DNA of 44,435 bases from an uncultured Lachnospiraceae bacterium (GCA_900314295.1 OMUU01000177.1:1-44435), one strand, 5' to 3'; shown: positions 1 to 9,840, counted from the first letter of the stretch. A program made the numbers and translations. Notes: generated by a model not told the origin, from the letters alone.

Positions 1-88
1 AGCCGAATGCGAAGTATTCGTGTGCGGCGAGCGTCGCGATAGCGAGATAAAACTTGCGCAGCGCGTTTTATCTCGTATACGCGAACAG
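1..88 (+). repeat. Dispersed terminator-associated repeat, copy A (cut by window edge)
   Basis: This is the right part of the approximately 100-bp repeat also seen at 21.1, 23.3, 29.3 and 36.5 kb. It contains the second arm of hairpin 1, the conserved core GAGCGTCGCGATAGCGAG and hairpin 2 (GAGATAAAAC pairing with GTTTTATCTC). It ends in the motif GCGAACAG at 81-88. The orientation is plus, so by the rule seen in the other copies a plus-strand gene should end with a terminator just left of the window. That is an inference. Confidence 0.85.
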
Positions 89-129
89 ATGCTTGCAATT
101 GTCTTATGCGAGTTGCCGACCGGATGGGG

Positions 130-921
130 TCATACAATGCATTTGCGCGGGCAATTAGCCTTGCATTCTCCACAGTTTGAACACTTGTCGTAATGGATGA
201 CCGGAAATCCTCCGATCATTTCAATCGCCTGCTCGGGACAGGTCTTCACACATTTCTGGCAGGAGATGCAGCCGATCTTGCAGTTGTTCATGACGGGCTT
301 GCCCTTCTCCGGATTGACGCAGCCGATGTGGGATACATAGTGATAAGGAACTTCGACGATGAGTCCCTTAGGGCATGCAGCCATACATTTCTTGCAGTCG
401 ACACAGAGCTCCTCGTCCACATGGGCGATTCCCTTCTGGATGGAGAGGGCGCCGAATTCGCATGCCTGCACACATTCGCCGAACCCGGTACAGCCAAAGC
501 GGCAGGATTTGGGTCCTCCTGTCGGCGCAAACTTCACAGCCGAGCAGGACTTCGGTCCGGTGTAGACATAGTTTTCTGTAGTTCTTTCGCAGTCTCCGAC
601 ACAGCGGACAAAAGCCACCTTCCGCTGTTCACTTCCCGCGGAGGTTCCCATGATGTCCGCGATTTTATCGGCAACAGGCTTCTGCCCTACCACACAGGAG
701 TTGACAGGAGCGTTTCCGGACGCGATTGCCGCGGCCAGAGCGGCGCAGCCGGAAAATCCGCAGCCACCGCAGTTTGCTCCGGGCAGAACCTCGGCGATAG
801 CCTGTTCCTTTTCATCGACAGGAACGGCAAAGGCTTTGCTGGCAAAGCTGAGGAAGATGCCTACGAATAAGCCGACACCGCCGACCATCAGCGTTGCGGC
901 CAGAATAGTACTTGCAGTCAT
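130..921 (-). CDS. rnfB: Rnf complex subunit RnfB (polyferredoxin)
   Basis: 263 aa. RnfB is the electron-entry subunit of the membrane Rnf complex, taking electrons from reduced ferredoxin. A single N-terminal membrane anchor (about residues 5-30) is followed by the RnfB-type [4Fe-4S] cluster domain (C51, C54, C59, C76). After that come several ferredoxin-type CxxCxxCxxxCP motifs, including CVDCKKCMAACP and CISCQKCVKTCP, reaching the C terminus. The length is normal for clostridial RnfB. It is the last gene of the rnf operon, 21 bp after rnfA, with an AGGAGG site before the ATG. No terminator is obvious between its stop and the repeat at the window start. Identification is secure; the physiological direction is not shown by sequence. 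Confidence 0.97.
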   Translation of the reverse strand: MTASTILAATLMVGGVGLFVGIFLSFASKAFAVPVDEKEQAIAEVLPGANCGGCGFSGCAALAAAIASGNAPVNSCVVGQKPVADKIADIMGTSAGSEQRKVAFVRCVGDCERTTENYVYTGPKSCSAVKFAPTGGPKSCRFGCTGFGECVQACEFGALSIQKGIAHVDEELCVDCKKCMAACPKGLIVEVPYHYVSHIGCVNPEKGKPVMNNCKIGCISCQKCVKTCPEQAIEMIGGFPVIHYDKCSNCGECKANCPRKCIV

Positions 922-942
922 AATAATAACCTCCTTTACTCT

Positions 943-1515
943 TTACTTCAATGCCGAGAATCCGAAGAAAGCGATCGACATCAGAGCGGAGGTGACCATT
1001 ACGATCGGGAATCCACGGAAGGATTCGGGAACATCGTTATTCACCATTTTTTCACGGATATTGGAAAGAATGATGATTGCAATCGTGTAACCGACAGCTG
1101 TGGCAAAACCGTAAACTGTACCGGTCAGAATGCTGTAATCCTTCTGGACATTGATCAGGGCCACACCGAGAACCGCGCAGTTTGTGGTGATCAGAGGAAG
1201 ATAAATTCCGAGAGCGTCATACAGAGCCTTGGCAAATTTTTTCAGGAACATTTCAACAAACTGCACCAGGGCTGCGACAATCAGGATGAATACAATTGTC
1301 TTCAGATATTCCAGGCCGAACGGAACCAGAAGAAAATGGTACAGAATCCCGCAGACCAGACTGGAAAGCGTCAGAACGAAGGTCAATGCCATTCCCATAC
1401 CTGCCGCGGTGTCGGACTTTTTGGACACGCCAAGAAACGAACAGATGCCGAGGAACTGGCTAAGGACTACGTTATTGATGAGGCAGGCATTGACAGCCAG
1501 TAAAAGTAATGTCAT
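943..1515 (-). CDS. rnfA: Rnf complex integral membrane subunit RnfA
   Basis: 190 aa, almost entirely hydrophobic with six predicted membrane helices, as expected for the RnfA/NqrE family. RnfA and RnfE form an inverted pair in the membrane core; in known Rnf structures they hold an intramembrane [2Fe-2S] cluster through conserved cysteines near half-helices. The N terminus keeps the family pattern NACLINNVVLSQFLGIC. The second cysteine-bearing segment is TTNCAVLGVAL. The start ATG overlaps the rnfE stop by 4 bp, pointing to translational coupling. Confident assignment. Confidence 0.97.
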   Translation of the reverse strand: MTLLLLAVNACLINNVVLSQFLGICSFLGVSKKSDTAAGMGMALTFVLTLSSLVCGILYHFLLVPFGLEYLKTIVFILIVAALVQFVEMFLKKFAKALYDALGIYLPLITTNCAVLGVALINVQKDYSILTGTVYGFATAVGYTIAIIILSNIREKMVNNDVPESFRGFPIVMVTSALMSIAFFGFSALK

Positions 1516-2345
1516 GACTTAGTCACCTCCTTTTTCTCGGATGACAGATCCGCCCCGTCAGCCTTTCGTGCAGGTGTTTCTGCGATTGCTTCGGCGACGG
1601 TTCCCTTGCTGCGGGCAATGGTCTGCGCGGGTGTTTCGGAACAGGATTCCGGCTTTTCGTCACAGATTCCAAGCTTCATGCAGCTCAGACAGTCTCCGCA
1701 GATTTTCTCGGTGGGGTCCCACTCCTTCTTCGGACGGCGTCCGGCGCCGATCTTCAGCTTGTTCATCACGGCGACGAGAAAGGCGTATACCAGAAAAGCT
1801 CCGGGGGCCAGGACAAAGATGTTTACGGGAACATATCCGGCCGGCATAACCCGCATACCGAACCAGGTGCCTGCACCGATAATCTCACGAACAGAGGCGA
1901 TGCAGAAAATTGCAGCGGTAAAGCCTAATCCCATTCCAAGTCCGTCGAAGAAGGACGGAATCATAGGTTCCTTGCCGGCATACGCTTCGGCACGGCCCAT
2001 GATGATGCAGTTTACGACGATCAGCGGAATGTAGATGCCCAGAGACGCGTAGAGCGCCGGCGTAAAGCCCTCCATAAGGAAGTCGACCATCGTTACGAAG
2101 GAAGCGATTACAACGATATATGCGGGCATTCGCATACGTTCCGGAATGATTTTTCGGAGCGCCGAAATAATCAGGTTCGAAAGTGCCAGAATGACTGTGG
2201 TGGAAAGTCCCATGCCGATTGCATTAATCGCCGAGGTTGTTGTCGCAAGGGTCGGACAGGTTCCGAGAACCAGCACAAATACCGGGTTTTCGACAAACAG
2301 TCCGTTCCAGAGACGCTCTGCCGGAGAGTTTTTCTTTAATTTCAT
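1512..2345 (-). CDS. rnfE: Rnf complex integral membrane subunit RnfE with Cys-rich tail
   Basis: 277 aa. Residues 1-195 are a standard RnfE/NqrD membrane protein with six helices, including the PVFVLVLGTCPTLATT segment that carries a redox-core cysteine and a second cysteine in VNCIIMG. After the last helix there is an unusual hydrophilic tail of about 80 residues. It has five cysteines (C216, C219, C222, C228, C235) in a CxxCxxC-x5-C-x6-C spacing, then an Ala/Glu/Lys-rich end. Typical RnfE proteins end near residue 200-230. The cysteines suggest a metal or Fe-S site, which is inference. The gene overlaps rnfG upstream and rnfA downstream by 4 bp each. Confidence 0.95.
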   Translation of the reverse strand: MKLKKNSPAERLWNGLFVENPVFVLVLGTCPTLATTTSAINAIGMGLSTTVILALSNLIISALRKIIPERMRMPAYIVVIASFVTMVDFLMEGFTPALYASLGIYIPLIVVNCIIMGRAEAYAGKEPMIPSFFDGLGMGLGFTAAIFCIASVREIIGAGTWFGMRVMPAGYVPVNIFVLAPGAFLVYAFLVAVMNKLKIGAGRRPKKEWDPTEKICGDCLSCMKLGICDEKPESCSETPAQTIARSKGTVAEAIAETPARKADGADLSSEKKEVTKS

Positions 2346-2986
2346 GATGCACTGCCTCCCTCCAGATATTCCACTGCAGCCAGAGCACCGTTGACAGCCT
2401 TGGTTACAGCATTTGTCGTTACCGTGCAGCCGCTGATTGCGTCAATCTGATTGTCTGCACTTTTTCCGGTCTTGGTATACTCGATCTCCGTCTTGTCGCC
2501 AAGACTCAGATTGTTGAATTGATTCTTGAAGTCATCGTCTTTTGCCTTCATGCCCATTCCTGCGGTCTCCGAGATGGAGAGGAAGGAAATGCCGTTGATG
2601 GTAAGACTTCCTGCTTCATCTTCCGTGATACCGACCATGAGCTCGATCGCGCCGCCGTAGCCTTCATTATTCGTCGCGTCCACGACGTATCCGAGTTTCT
2701 TGCCGTCCTTGTCGTCCGCCTCGCTTATATCGCTGACCGACGTCTTGTCCAGTCCGGCTTTTTCGAGATATGTCTGAAAATTACTCGGATCAAAATCAGA
2801 GATTGTTTTAAAGCTGTCGGCGTTTTCAAAAACCTCCTTCTGAGAGGCGGCTTTCGCGGATGCCTCCTGGGCTGCAATCGGTCCGGCCGTTACTCCATGT
2901 ACGACTCCGAGGAGAAGACCCGCAACCACGGTAATGACGGTAATGATAATCGTGTCATGAACGACGGATGTCTGTTTCTTGCTCAT
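2342..2986 (-). CDS. rnfG: Rnf complex flavoprotein subunit RnfG
   Basis: 214 aa. There is an N-terminal membrane anchor (about residues 10-33) followed by an FMN-binding domain exposed outside the membrane. The covalent flavinylation motif is near the C terminus, written SGCTVTTNAV, with T188 as the likely FMN-linked residue. The family norm is S/D-G-A-T/S-x-T/S, so Cys replaces the usual Ala. RnfG passes electrons within the complex between RnfD and other centres. Both ends overlap neighbouring rnf genes by 4 bp. An ApbE flavin transferase would be needed in trans and is not in this window. Confidence 0.95.
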   Translation of the reverse strand: MSKKQTSVVHDTIIITVITVVAGLLLGVVHGVTAGPIAAQEASAKAASQKEVFENADSFKTISDFDPSNFQTYLEKAGLDKTSVSDISEADDKDGKKLGYVVDATNNEGYGGAIELMVGITEDEAGSLTINGISFLSISETAGMGMKAKDDDFKNQFNNLSLGDKTEIEYTKTGKSADNQIDAISGCTVTTNAVTKAVNGALAAVEYLEGGSAS

Positions 2987-3990
2987 GCCTTTCCAGCCTC
3001 CTTCTGTCTCTTGTCTTTCCGGATGCCGAAGGCTCTCGGACGGGTGTAGTGCTCAATCAGCGGAACGATGCAGTTCGCCAGGATAATTGCGTAGGATACG
3101 CCCTCGGAGCTGTTGCCGATCATACGGTACAGCCATGTCATGACACCGAGAAAGACCGCGTAAATCACCTGTCCTTTTGGTGTGATCGGGGATGTGACAT
3201 AATCGGTTGCCATAAACCAGGCGCCGAGCATGATTCCTCCGGCGCAGAGCTCCTCTGCCGTATATTCGAGGGGATTGCTGTATCCTCTTGCGGCAGCGGT
3301 GATCAGAACGAGAACGGCAAAGCTGCCGAGATACAGAACCGGAATTTTCCAGTCGATGATCTGCATCACAAGGAGGAAAATGCCTCCGGCTAAAAGGGCG
3401 ATCGCAGAGGTCTCACCGATGACACCTTGAACATTTCCGAGGAACAGCGCTCCGAGATCGAAATGCGCGCCGGTCTTCAGGTAAGCGAGCGGCGTCGCTC
3501 CGGAAAGAGCATCTGTCGTGGAAGCAACCTTTGTAACCAGTGAGGTTATGCCGCGGCCGGCGGCATAGTTTGTCATTTCGCTGGAAAACGAAATGAGAAG
3601 AAAACATCTGGCGCCGAGAGCCGGATTCATGAAGTTCTGACCGAGACCGCCGAAAAACTGCTTGATTACAACAATTGCGAAAACAGAACCCACAACCGGA
3701 ATCCACCAGGAAATCTGCGGCGGCATATTCATACCGATCAGAAGACCGGTGACGACTGCGGAGAGATCTCCGGTGGTAACGGGCTTCTTAAGAAGCCGTT
3801 CAAAGCAATACTCAGCGGCTACGGAAGAAGCCACAGAGATACACAGGATAAGAAGCGCATAAAACCCGAAATTCGCAACGCCGACGATGCATGCCGGAAG
3901 CAGCGCGAGGATCACGAACAACATGATCTTCCGAGTAGAAATACTGTCTCTTACATGAGGTGAGACAGAAACCTGATATTTTTCAGCCAT
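2983..3990 (-). CDS. rnfD: Rnf complex membrane subunit RnfD
   Basis: 335 aa. A polytopic membrane flavoprotein of the RnfD/NqrB family, thought to contain the ion-translocation path. The covalent FMN motif SGATPL is at residues 163-168, with T166 as the expected attachment site. Conserved segments include TGLLIGMNMPP and GGLGQNFMNPAL. The length matches the family. It starts 15 bp after rnfC and overlaps rnfG by 4 bp. An AGGAGA site precedes the ATG. Confident. Confidence 0.97.
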   Translation of the reverse strand: MAEKYQVSVSPHVRDSISTRKIMLFVILALLPACIVGVANFGFYALLILCISVASSVAAEYCFERLLKKPVTTGDLSAVVTGLLIGMNMPPQISWWIPVVGSVFAIVVIKQFFGGLGQNFMNPALGARCFLLISFSSEMTNYAAGRGITSLVTKVASTTDALSGATPLAYLKTGAHFDLGALFLGNVQGVIGETSAIALLAGGIFLLVMQIIDWKIPVLYLGSFAVLVLITAAARGYSNPLEYTAEELCAGGIMLGAWFMATDYVTSPITPKGQVIYAVFLGVMTWLYRMIGNSSEGVSYAIILANCIVPLIEHYTRPRAFGIRKDKRQKEAGKA

Positions 3991-4005
3991 TCTCCTGAAC
4001 CTCCC

Positions 4006-5328
4006 TCATTTATTCTTTCGCTTATTGGCGAGTACCGTCTGACGCATCATGTTGATTTCCGCGGCCAGGGGGCGTTTTGCCGGGCAGGAATAACTGCAGG
4101 AGCCGCAGTTAACGCACTCCAGCCCATACCATTCCTCAAAGGATTTTGCATCGCTGTGTTCCGCGAAATCTGCCAGCTTGCAGGGAAGTAGTCTTGCCGG
4201 GCATCCCTTTACGCACCGCCCGCAGTTGATGCACGCCGAAGGCGTGGAACGCGAAACCTCATCCTTCAGGAAAGCTGTGATAGCGCCTGAGGTTTTGGTC
4301 ACCGGGATATCCAGATCATAGAGGGCAAAGCCCATCATGGGTCCTCCGGAAATTACCTTTTCGGGCACGGATTTGAATCCGCCTTCGGCCTCGATGATTT
4401 CTGCGTAATTCATGCCGACCGGAACACGGAAATTCCTGGGATTGACAGGTGCGTCGCCCGAAACGGTGAAAACGCGGTCGATAACAGGCCTTCCGTATTT
4501 CACCGCGTCATAGACGGCAATCACCGTATCAATATTATCCACAACGCAGCCGGCATCGGCCGGGAGCATTCTGGAATTAACGAAGCGTCCGGTAATCGCG
4601 TTGATCAGGCATCGCTCCGCACCCTCCGGATATTTCGTTTTCATGACGGCAACACTTATTCTGCTTTTGCCGGATACTGCCTTCCGCATCGTCTCGATTG
4701 CTTTCGGCTTGTTGTCCTCGATACAGATGATTCCTTTACATTCCGGCTTGAAAAGCTTCAGGATTATTTCCAGGCCTCCGACTATTTTCTCCGGATACTC
4801 AATCATACACCTGTAATCCGAGGTAAGATAGGGCTCGCATTCTGAACCGTTCACGAGGATATGGTCCACAACAGACGGGTCCTTTGGTGAAAGCTTGACG
4901 GCTGTTGGGAAGCCTGCGCCGCCCATCCCGACGACTCCTCCCTCCCGGATTCTGTTCAGAATTTCTTCCCTCGACAAGGCATCCGGATCAGCCTCCTCAA
5001 AGCTGACGCATTCATACAGGTCATCGTTTTCAACGACGATGGCGTCGACATATCCTCCCGTGGCGTTTCTGCGCTTTTCGATTTTGCTTACCGTACCAGA
5101 GACGGATGCATGGATCGGTGCAGATACGAAGCCGCCCGCCTCGGCGATCTTCTGTCCGACAAGAACCCGGTCTCCCTTTGCTACGATCGGTTTCGCCGGA
5201 GCACCAATGTGCTGTGACAGCAGATAGACTAATTCTTTTCCGGGTTTTATGGCCTCAACCGGCTTTTCCGCAGACAATTCCTTGCCCTCATACGGATGCA
5301 CACCGCCCTTAAAGGTAAATAATCCCAT
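4006..5328 (-). CDS. rnfC: Rnf complex subunit RnfC (NAD(H)-binding, Fe-S)
   Basis: 440 aa, first gene of the operon. RnfC is the peripheral subunit exchanging electrons with NAD+/NADH. Visible parts are the N-terminal barrel-sandwich region (FKGGVHPYEGKE), the flavin/nucleotide-binding stretch GMGGAGFPTAVKL and a SLBB-like segment. Two C-terminal [4Fe-4S] motifs follow, CINCGRCVKGCP and CVNCGSCSYSCP. The ribosome site AAGGAGG lies 8 bp before the ATG. The operon order C-D-G-E-A-B is the clostridial one. Confident. Confidence 0.97.
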   Translation of the reverse strand: MGLFTFKGGVHPYEGKELSAEKPVEAIKPGKELVYLLSQHIGAPAKPIVAKGDRVLVGQKIAEAGGFVSAPIHASVSGTVSKIEKRRNATGGYVDAIVVENDDLYECVSFEEADPDALSREEILNRIREGGVVGMGGAGFPTAVKLSPKDPSVVDHILVNGSECEPYLTSDYRCMIEYPEKIVGGLEIILKLFKPECKGIICIEDNKPKAIETMRKAVSGKSRISVAVMKTKYPEGAERCLINAITGRFVNSRMLPADAGCVVDNIDTVIAVYDAVKYGRPVIDRVFTVSGDAPVNPRNFRVPVGMNYAEIIEAEGGFKSVPEKVISGGPMMGFALYDLDIPVTKTSGAITAFLKDEVSRSTPSACINCGRCVKGCPARLLPCKLADFAEHSDAKSFEEWYGLECVNCGSCSYSCPAKRPLAAEINMMRQTVLANKRKNK

Positions 5329-5360
5329 CTACCTATCCTCCTTCCTTTCTTTACAAATGA

Positions 5361-5396
5361 CATACATATTATAATACAGCGAACAAAAAGTGGCAG
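5361..5396 (-). promoter_or_regulatory. Promoter of the rnf operon
   Basis: On the minus strand a -35 box CTGCCA (5391-5396) is separated by 17 bp from a perfect -10 TATAAT (5368-5373). Transcription would start near 5361, giving a leader of roughly 30 nt before rnfC. The spacing and position support a housekeeping sigma-A-type promoter. No operator is evident. Confidence 0.75.
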
Positions 5397-5471
5397 TCCC
5401 TTTCCTGCTAAATCCGTGCATGTATCGAAAAAAATGCAGTACAGATGTCGATGTGATGAATGCTTGCGGCA

Positions 5472-5510
5472 TCAGAAAAGACAGGCCATAATGTCGCCGG
5501 ACGGCCTGTC
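5472..5510 (-). terminator. Terminator of the V-ATPase operon
   Basis: GACAGGCC (5503-5510 in minus sense) pairs with GGCCTGTC (5480-5487) across a 15-nt loop and is followed by TTTTCTGAT. It lies about 30 bp after the ntpD stop and before the rnf promoter region. Confidence 0.75.
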
Positions 5511-5538
5511 TGTTGTTCAGTTGGATTCTGTATTTGCT

Positions 5539-6192
5539 TTATCTTTCATAATGATGCGCTTCCTCAAGCATCATGTCCTTAACCTTCATCAGGCGCACCT
5601 GGGTGCTTCGCTCATTCTCGTCAAGCTTCATGGTAATATAACGGATACCCTCTCTGGTTTCGGGAATGATAACATGTTCCAGAGCGTTCACTCTCCGCCT
5701 TGTCTTCTCGATCTCGGATGCCATCAGCTGACAGGATTTTTCAACCTCGGCAAGATGCAGCATATCCGGAAGAATGTCGGACAGTGACTGGACGGCACCG
5801 TCCAGATCACTGGAGGTATAGGCAAATCCATACGAGAAAATGTCGTTCTTATCATCGGTGCGGGTCCGGCATTGGAAAACCGGAAGGTCCACGCTCATTA
5901 CATTTCTCGTGGATTCCTCCAGAGTGATCTCCTGCTTTGGCACCAGCATGGAAGTCCGCAGGATCTGCTCGGACATTCCGGCCTTTGCCAGGACAAAATC
6001 AGCATTGGCGCTCTGAATACCCTTTTCTACCTTAAGGCGGAGTTCCATATCCTCCCGAACCAGATCAAGAAACTGCCGCATCAGCTCGTCTCTTTTATCC
6101 TTCAGTAGACGGTGTCCTTTCAAAGCGGTCACAAGCTTTTTTTTCAATCGGGTGAGTTCCATTCTGGTAGGATTTACATGTGTTCCGGCCAA
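5539..6192 (-). CDS. ntpD: V-type ATP synthase subunit D
   Basis: 217 aa. Subunit D is the central rotor shaft of the V1 head and couples catalysis in A/B to rotation of the membrane ring. The N-terminal signature PTRMELTRLKKKL and the long C-terminal helix (residues about 140-200, RRRVNALEHVIIP) are typical. The start is TTG at 6190-6192, behind GAGAGGAG; the first in-frame ATG lies inside the conserved signature and would truncate it. It is the last gene of the operon, 71 bp after ntpB, and is followed by a terminator. Confidence 0.96.
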   Translation of the reverse strand: MAGTHVNPTRMELTRLKKKLVTALKGHRLLKDKRDELMRQFLDLVREDMELRLKVEKGIQSANADFVLAKAGMSEQILRTSMLVPKQEITLEESTRNVMSVDLPVFQCRTRTDDKNDIFSYGFAYTSSDLDGAVQSLSDILPDMLHLAEVEKSCQLMASEIEKTRRRVNALEHVIIPETREGIRYITMKLDENERSTQVRLMKVKDMMLEEAHHYER

Positions 6193-6263
6193 TGTGTATT
6201 CTCCTCTCTTCGATGCTGCCCGAACTTCCGCGGTTCGGAATCAGCCGTCCCGCAAGCTCTTCA

Positions 6264-7658
6264 TCAGGCTATGCTGTCGGAGGCAGTTTTGACTTCGTAA
6301 TATTCGTCGAGCATAGCGTCCGGGATCCGTTTCAGCTCGGACCTCGGGAGCAGCCGCAGGAGCTTCCATCCGATCTCGAGCGTCTCTTCGATACTCCTGT
6401 TTACGCTATAGCCCTGAGACACATACTGCATTTCAAATGCATCCGCAAATCGGGCGTACAGCAGATCAATGTCGGTGAGCGCAGCTTCGCCGAGAATAGT
6501 CATCAGCTCCTTGGCGTCTTTTCCACGGGCATAGGCAGCGAAAAGCTGATTCATGGTTGCCGCGTGATCCCTTCTGGTTTTTCCCTCGCCGATTCCCTTA
6601 TCCTTCAGTCGGGAAAGGGACGGAAGAACATCGACCGGCGGTTTGATACCTTTTCGGTAGAGCTCGCGGGAGAGAATGATCTGACCCTCTGTTATATAGC
6701 CGGTGAGGTCGGGGATCGGATGGGTCTTGTCATCTTCCGGCATGGTCAGAATCGGAATCAGAGTGATAGAACCGTTCTTTCCCCTCTGGCGTCCGGCGCG
6801 TTCATAGAGCTGTGCGAGATCCGTATACATATACCCCGGATACCCGCGGCGGCCCGGGACTTCCTTTCTTGCCGCGGACACCTCGCGCAGCGCATCCGCG
6901 TAGTTTGTGATATCCGTCATGATTACAAGGACATGCATATCCCTTTCAAAGGCAAGATACTCTGCTGCGGTGAGTGCCATCCGGGGAGTGGAAATCCGCT
7001 CTACCGCAGGATCGTTTGCAAGATTGATAAAGAGAACGGTCCGGTCAATGGCACCGGTCTCCCGGAAGGATTCCTCGAAGAAATGAGCCTCTTCGAAGGT
7101 GATACCCATGGCTGCGAACACGACGGCGAAGGGCTCATCGGTGCCCCGGACCTTTGCCTGACGGGCAATCTGGGCGGCAAGCTGCGAATGCGGCAGACCG
7201 GAGGCGGAAAAAATAGGCAGCTTCTGGCCTCTGACCAGAGTGTTCAAACCGTCAATCGCAGACACACCGGTCTGAATAAATTCCGATGGATAGGCGCGGG
7301 CGGCCGGGTTCATGGGAAGCCCATTGATGTCCATGCGTTTGTCGGGAAGAATTTCCGGTCCGCCGTCGATTGTGCGGCCCATTCCGTCGAATACTCTTCC
7401 AAGCATATCCTCAGAAACACCGAGTTCCATCGCCTTCCCGAGAAAACGTACCTTGCTGTTGGACAGATTGATGCCCGTTGAATTCTCGAAGAGCTGCACC
7501 AGGACATTGGAGCCGTCCACCTCCAGGACACGACACCTCCTGGTCTCGCCGTTTGCGAGTACAATCTCTCCCATTTCATTGTAGGTTACACCTTCGACGC
7601 CCTTGACCAGCATCAGAGGACCGGCGACCTCCTGAATTGTGCGATATTCTACTGCCAT
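6264..7658 (-). CDS. ntpB: V-type ATP synthase subunit B
   Basis: 464 aa. This is the non-catalytic, regulatory nucleotide-binding subunit alternating with A in the A3B3 head. The protein begins with the B-type beta-barrel ([15 protein letters not shown]) and contains the central segment [14 protein letters not shown] in place of a canonical P-loop, as in other B subunits. The conserved [14 protein letters not shown] follows. An ATG at 7667 overlaps the ntpA stop, but it sits 1 bp from the AGGAGG. The ATG at 7658, 10 bp from that site, is the better start. Confidence 0.97.
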   Translation of the reverse strand: MAVEYRTIQEVAGPLMLVKGVEGVTYNEMGEIVLANGETRRCRVLEVDGSNVLVQLFENSTGINLSNSKVRFLGKAMELGVSEDMLGRVFDGMGRTIDGGPEILPDKRMDINGLPMNPAARAYPSEFIQTGVSAIDGLNTLVRGQKLPIFSASGLPHSQLAAQIARQAKVRGTDEPFAVVFAAMGITFEEAHFFEESFRETGAIDRTVLFINLANDPAVERISTPRMALTAAEYLAFERDMHVLVIMTDITNYADALREVSAARKEVPGRRGYPGYMYTDLAQLYERAGRQRGKNGSITLIPILTMPEDDKTHPIPDLTGYITEGQIILSRELYRKGIKPPVDVLPSLSRLKDKGIGEGKTRRDHAATMNQLFAAYARGKDAKELMTILGEAALTDIDLLYARFADAFEMQYVSQGYSVNRSIEETLEIGWKLLRLLPRSELKRIPDAMLDEYYEVKTASDSIA

Positions 7659-7663
7659 TCCGA

Positions 7664-9430
7664 TCATTCCTCCTTTGCTGCAGCCTGCTCGGTTTCGGAA
7701 GCAAGTTCCGTAAGGATATCCTCATAGCTGCCGGTGATCGCTTTTTCATCGGTGTATTTGTAACGGCCGATCTGTTCCCGTACAGGCATCCGGACAAGCT
7801 CGTTGATATCCGCCCCCATTTCCAGCGCTCTGACGCTGTATTCATAGAAGGCATATACCAGCTTCATCATGTAATACTGCTTTTTCAGAGAGGTATAGGT
7901 GTCCGTCTCGTCGAAGGAATTCTGATGAAGGAAGTCCTCGCGGATGGATCTGGCTGCTTCCATTTTCAGTCGGTCTCCCGGAGAAAGAGCATCCATGCCG
8001 ACCATTTTAACGATCTCGTTGAGAGACGCCTCGTCCTGAAGCAGGCTCATCAGCTTTTGCCGGAGATCCATCCAGTCCGATTCCACATTGCTGTCAAACC
8101 ATTTTCCCATGGTATCCAGGTACAGGCTGTAGCTCGTAAGCCAGTTAATGGCGGGGAAATGGCGCTGATAGGCGAGATCTGCGTCCAGTGCCCAGAATAC
8201 CTTGACAATGCGCAGCGTAGCCTGGGATACCGGTTCGGAAATATCACCGCCTGGCGGGGAAACCGCACCGATCGCGGAGAGCGCGCCCTCTCTTCCGTCG
8301 CTGCCCAGTGTGATGACATGACCCGCACGCTCATAAAACTGGGCCAGTCGAGAGCCGAGATAAGCCGGATAACCTTCCTCTCCCGGCATTTCCTCAAGAC
8401 GGCCGGACATTTCACGAAGCGCTTCCGCCCACCGGGAGGTGGAATCCGCCATCAGCGCGACAGAATATCCCATATCGCGGAAATATTCGGCGATGGTGAT
8501 TCCAGTATAAATGGATGCCTCACGCGCAGCCACAGGCATATCGGACGTATTTGCGATCAGTATGGTGCGCTGCATCAGGGATTCACCTGTTCTGGGATCG
8601 GTAAGCTCCGGGAACTCGTTCAATACGTCGGTCATCTCATTTCCACGCTCGCCGCAGCCGATGTAGACGACAATATCCGCGTCTGCCCATTTGGCCAGCT
8701 GATGTTGAATCACGGTTTTGCCGGAGCCGAAGGGGCCGGGAACCGCTGCTACACCGCCCTTGGCGATTGGAAAAAATGTGTCAATCACGCGCTGACCCGT
8801 GATCAGGGGCATCTCCGGCGGCAGCTTCTTTGCGTAAGGGCGCTCCTTACGCACCGGCCATTTTTGCATCAGTGTCAGATTAACATCGCCGGATTCGGTT
8901 TCCACCACGGCAACTGTGTCATCGAGGCAAAAGGAGCCGGAGTGAATCTCGCGGATTTTACCGCTGATGCCGTTCGGGACCATGATTCGATGTGTGACAA
9001 CGGTCGTTTCCTTCACGGTACCGATGATGTCTCCTGCGGAGACTTTTTCTCCGGGCTTTGCGGAGGCGTTGAATTCCCATGCTTTTTCATGATCAAGCGC
9101 GGGAACCTCGACTCCTCTGGAAAGCAGGTTGCTGTGGGTGATCTCCATGATTTTATTCAGGGGACGCTGAATACCATCGTAAATCGACCCGATCAGGCCC
9201 GGACCCAGTTCCACAGACAGTGGTTCTCCCGTGGATTCAACCGGTTCGCCGGGACCAAGTCCCTGCGTCTCTTCATACACCTGGATGGAAGCCTGATCGC
9301 CGTGCATTTCGATAATTTCTCCGATCAGCCTTTCCTTGCTCACCCGCACGACATCGTACATATTGGCGTCGCGCATGCCTTCGGCGATTACCAGAGGACC
9401 GGCGACTTTTTTAATGGTACCTGTGCTCAT
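7664..9430 (-). CDS. ntpA: V-type ATP synthase catalytic subunit A
   Basis: 588 aa. This is the catalytic subunit of the V1 head. The P-loop GPFGSGKT is at residues 232-239. The A-specific non-homologous insert (about residues 115-190) lies before it, and the catalytic-site segment GCGERGNEM follows. The [27 protein letters not shown] signature region is intact. The length is standard. The 86-bp gap from ntpF contains a short hairpin (GATGAT at 9470-9475 with ATCATC at 9481-9486). ntpB follows directly. Confident. Confidence 0.98.
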   Translation of the reverse strand: MSTGTIKKVAGPLVIAEGMRDANMYDVVRVSKERLIGEIIEMHGDQASIQVYEETQGLGPGEPVESTGEPLSVELGPGLIGSIYDGIQRPLNKIMEITHSNLLSRGVEVPALDHEKAWEFNASAKPGEKVSAGDIIGTVKETTVVTHRIMVPNGISGKIREIHSGSFCLDDTVAVVETESGDVNLTLMQKWPVRKERPYAKKLPPEMPLITGQRVIDTFFPIAKGGVAAVPGPFGSGKTVIQHQLAKWADADIVVYIGCGERGNEMTDVLNEFPELTDPRTGESLMQRTILIANTSDMPVAAREASIYTGITIAEYFRDMGYSVALMADSTSRWAEALREMSGRLEEMPGEEGYPAYLGSRLAQFYERAGHVITLGSDGREGALSAIGAVSPPGGDISEPVSQATLRIVKVFWALDADLAYQRHFPAINWLTSYSLYLDTMGKWFDSNVESDWMDLRQKLMSLLQDEASLNEIVKMVGMDALSPGDRLKMEAARSIREDFLHQNSFDETDTYTSLKKQYYMMKLVYAFYEYSVRALEMGADINELVRMPVREQIGRYKYTDEKAITGSYEDILTELASETEQAAAKEE

Positions 9431-9516
9431 TCTTTATGCTCCTTATATACATGATGTATCTGTCAGAAGGATGATTGCGGATCATCTTGTGCTCTGTGAT
9501 CCGATGGGCGGTCATC

Positions 9517-9840
9517 TCAGTCGGAGAACAGGATATCGCTTCCAACCGCCTGCTCTACCGATTTCTTAACGGACGCTATACCCTCACCGGTATTGCCCCG
9601 AACGCCGGGAATCAGGATGATTGCCGGGGACGTCATGTTCCGGTATCGGTTGATTTCCCCTGCGAGGACGGCTGCGAGCTCCTCTGTAATATAAATGACG
9701 CCAAAGCCGTTTTCCGCAAGATTTCTCAGAATTCGCGAGCCTTCCTCGGCACTGTTATTCTTGATCGGGAATGTGGACAGACCGACAGCCGCAAAGCCGT
9801 AGATGCTGTCATAATCACCCATGACCGCTACTTTAACCAT
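9517..9840 (-). CDS. ntpF: V-type ATP synthase subunit F
   Basis: 107 aa. Subunit F is a small Rossmann-like protein sitting on the D shaft, and is part of the V1 rotor. It starts MVKVAVMGDYDSIYGFAAVG and contains GVIYITEELA, both typical of the family. The ATG overlaps the ntpC stop region by 8 bp. The family, position and length all agree. Confidence 0.94.
   Translation of the reverse strand: MVKVAVMGDYDSIYGFAAVGLSTFPIKNNSAEEGSRILRNLAENGFGVIYITEELAAVLAGEINRYRNMTSPAIILIPGVRGNTGEGIASVKKSVEQAVGSDILFSD

Noticed and set aside
1-88. Repeat copies considered as a CRISPR array
   Set aside because: Copies are dispersed over 36 kb, about 100 bp long, internally palindromic and without regular spacers or cas genes.
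2983-3049. Additional small plus-strand genes within the rnf operon
   Set aside because: All are antisense to strongly conserved rnf coding sequence and lack ribosome sites.
6180-7481. Plus-strand 433-codon open frame
   Set aside because: Antisense shadow of ntpB with no ribosome site or family motif.
7637-9454. Plus-strand 605-codon open frame
   Set aside because: It is an exact shadow of ntpA, which has full family motifs; the antisense frame has no recognisable domain and an odd Cys/His/Arg-rich composition.
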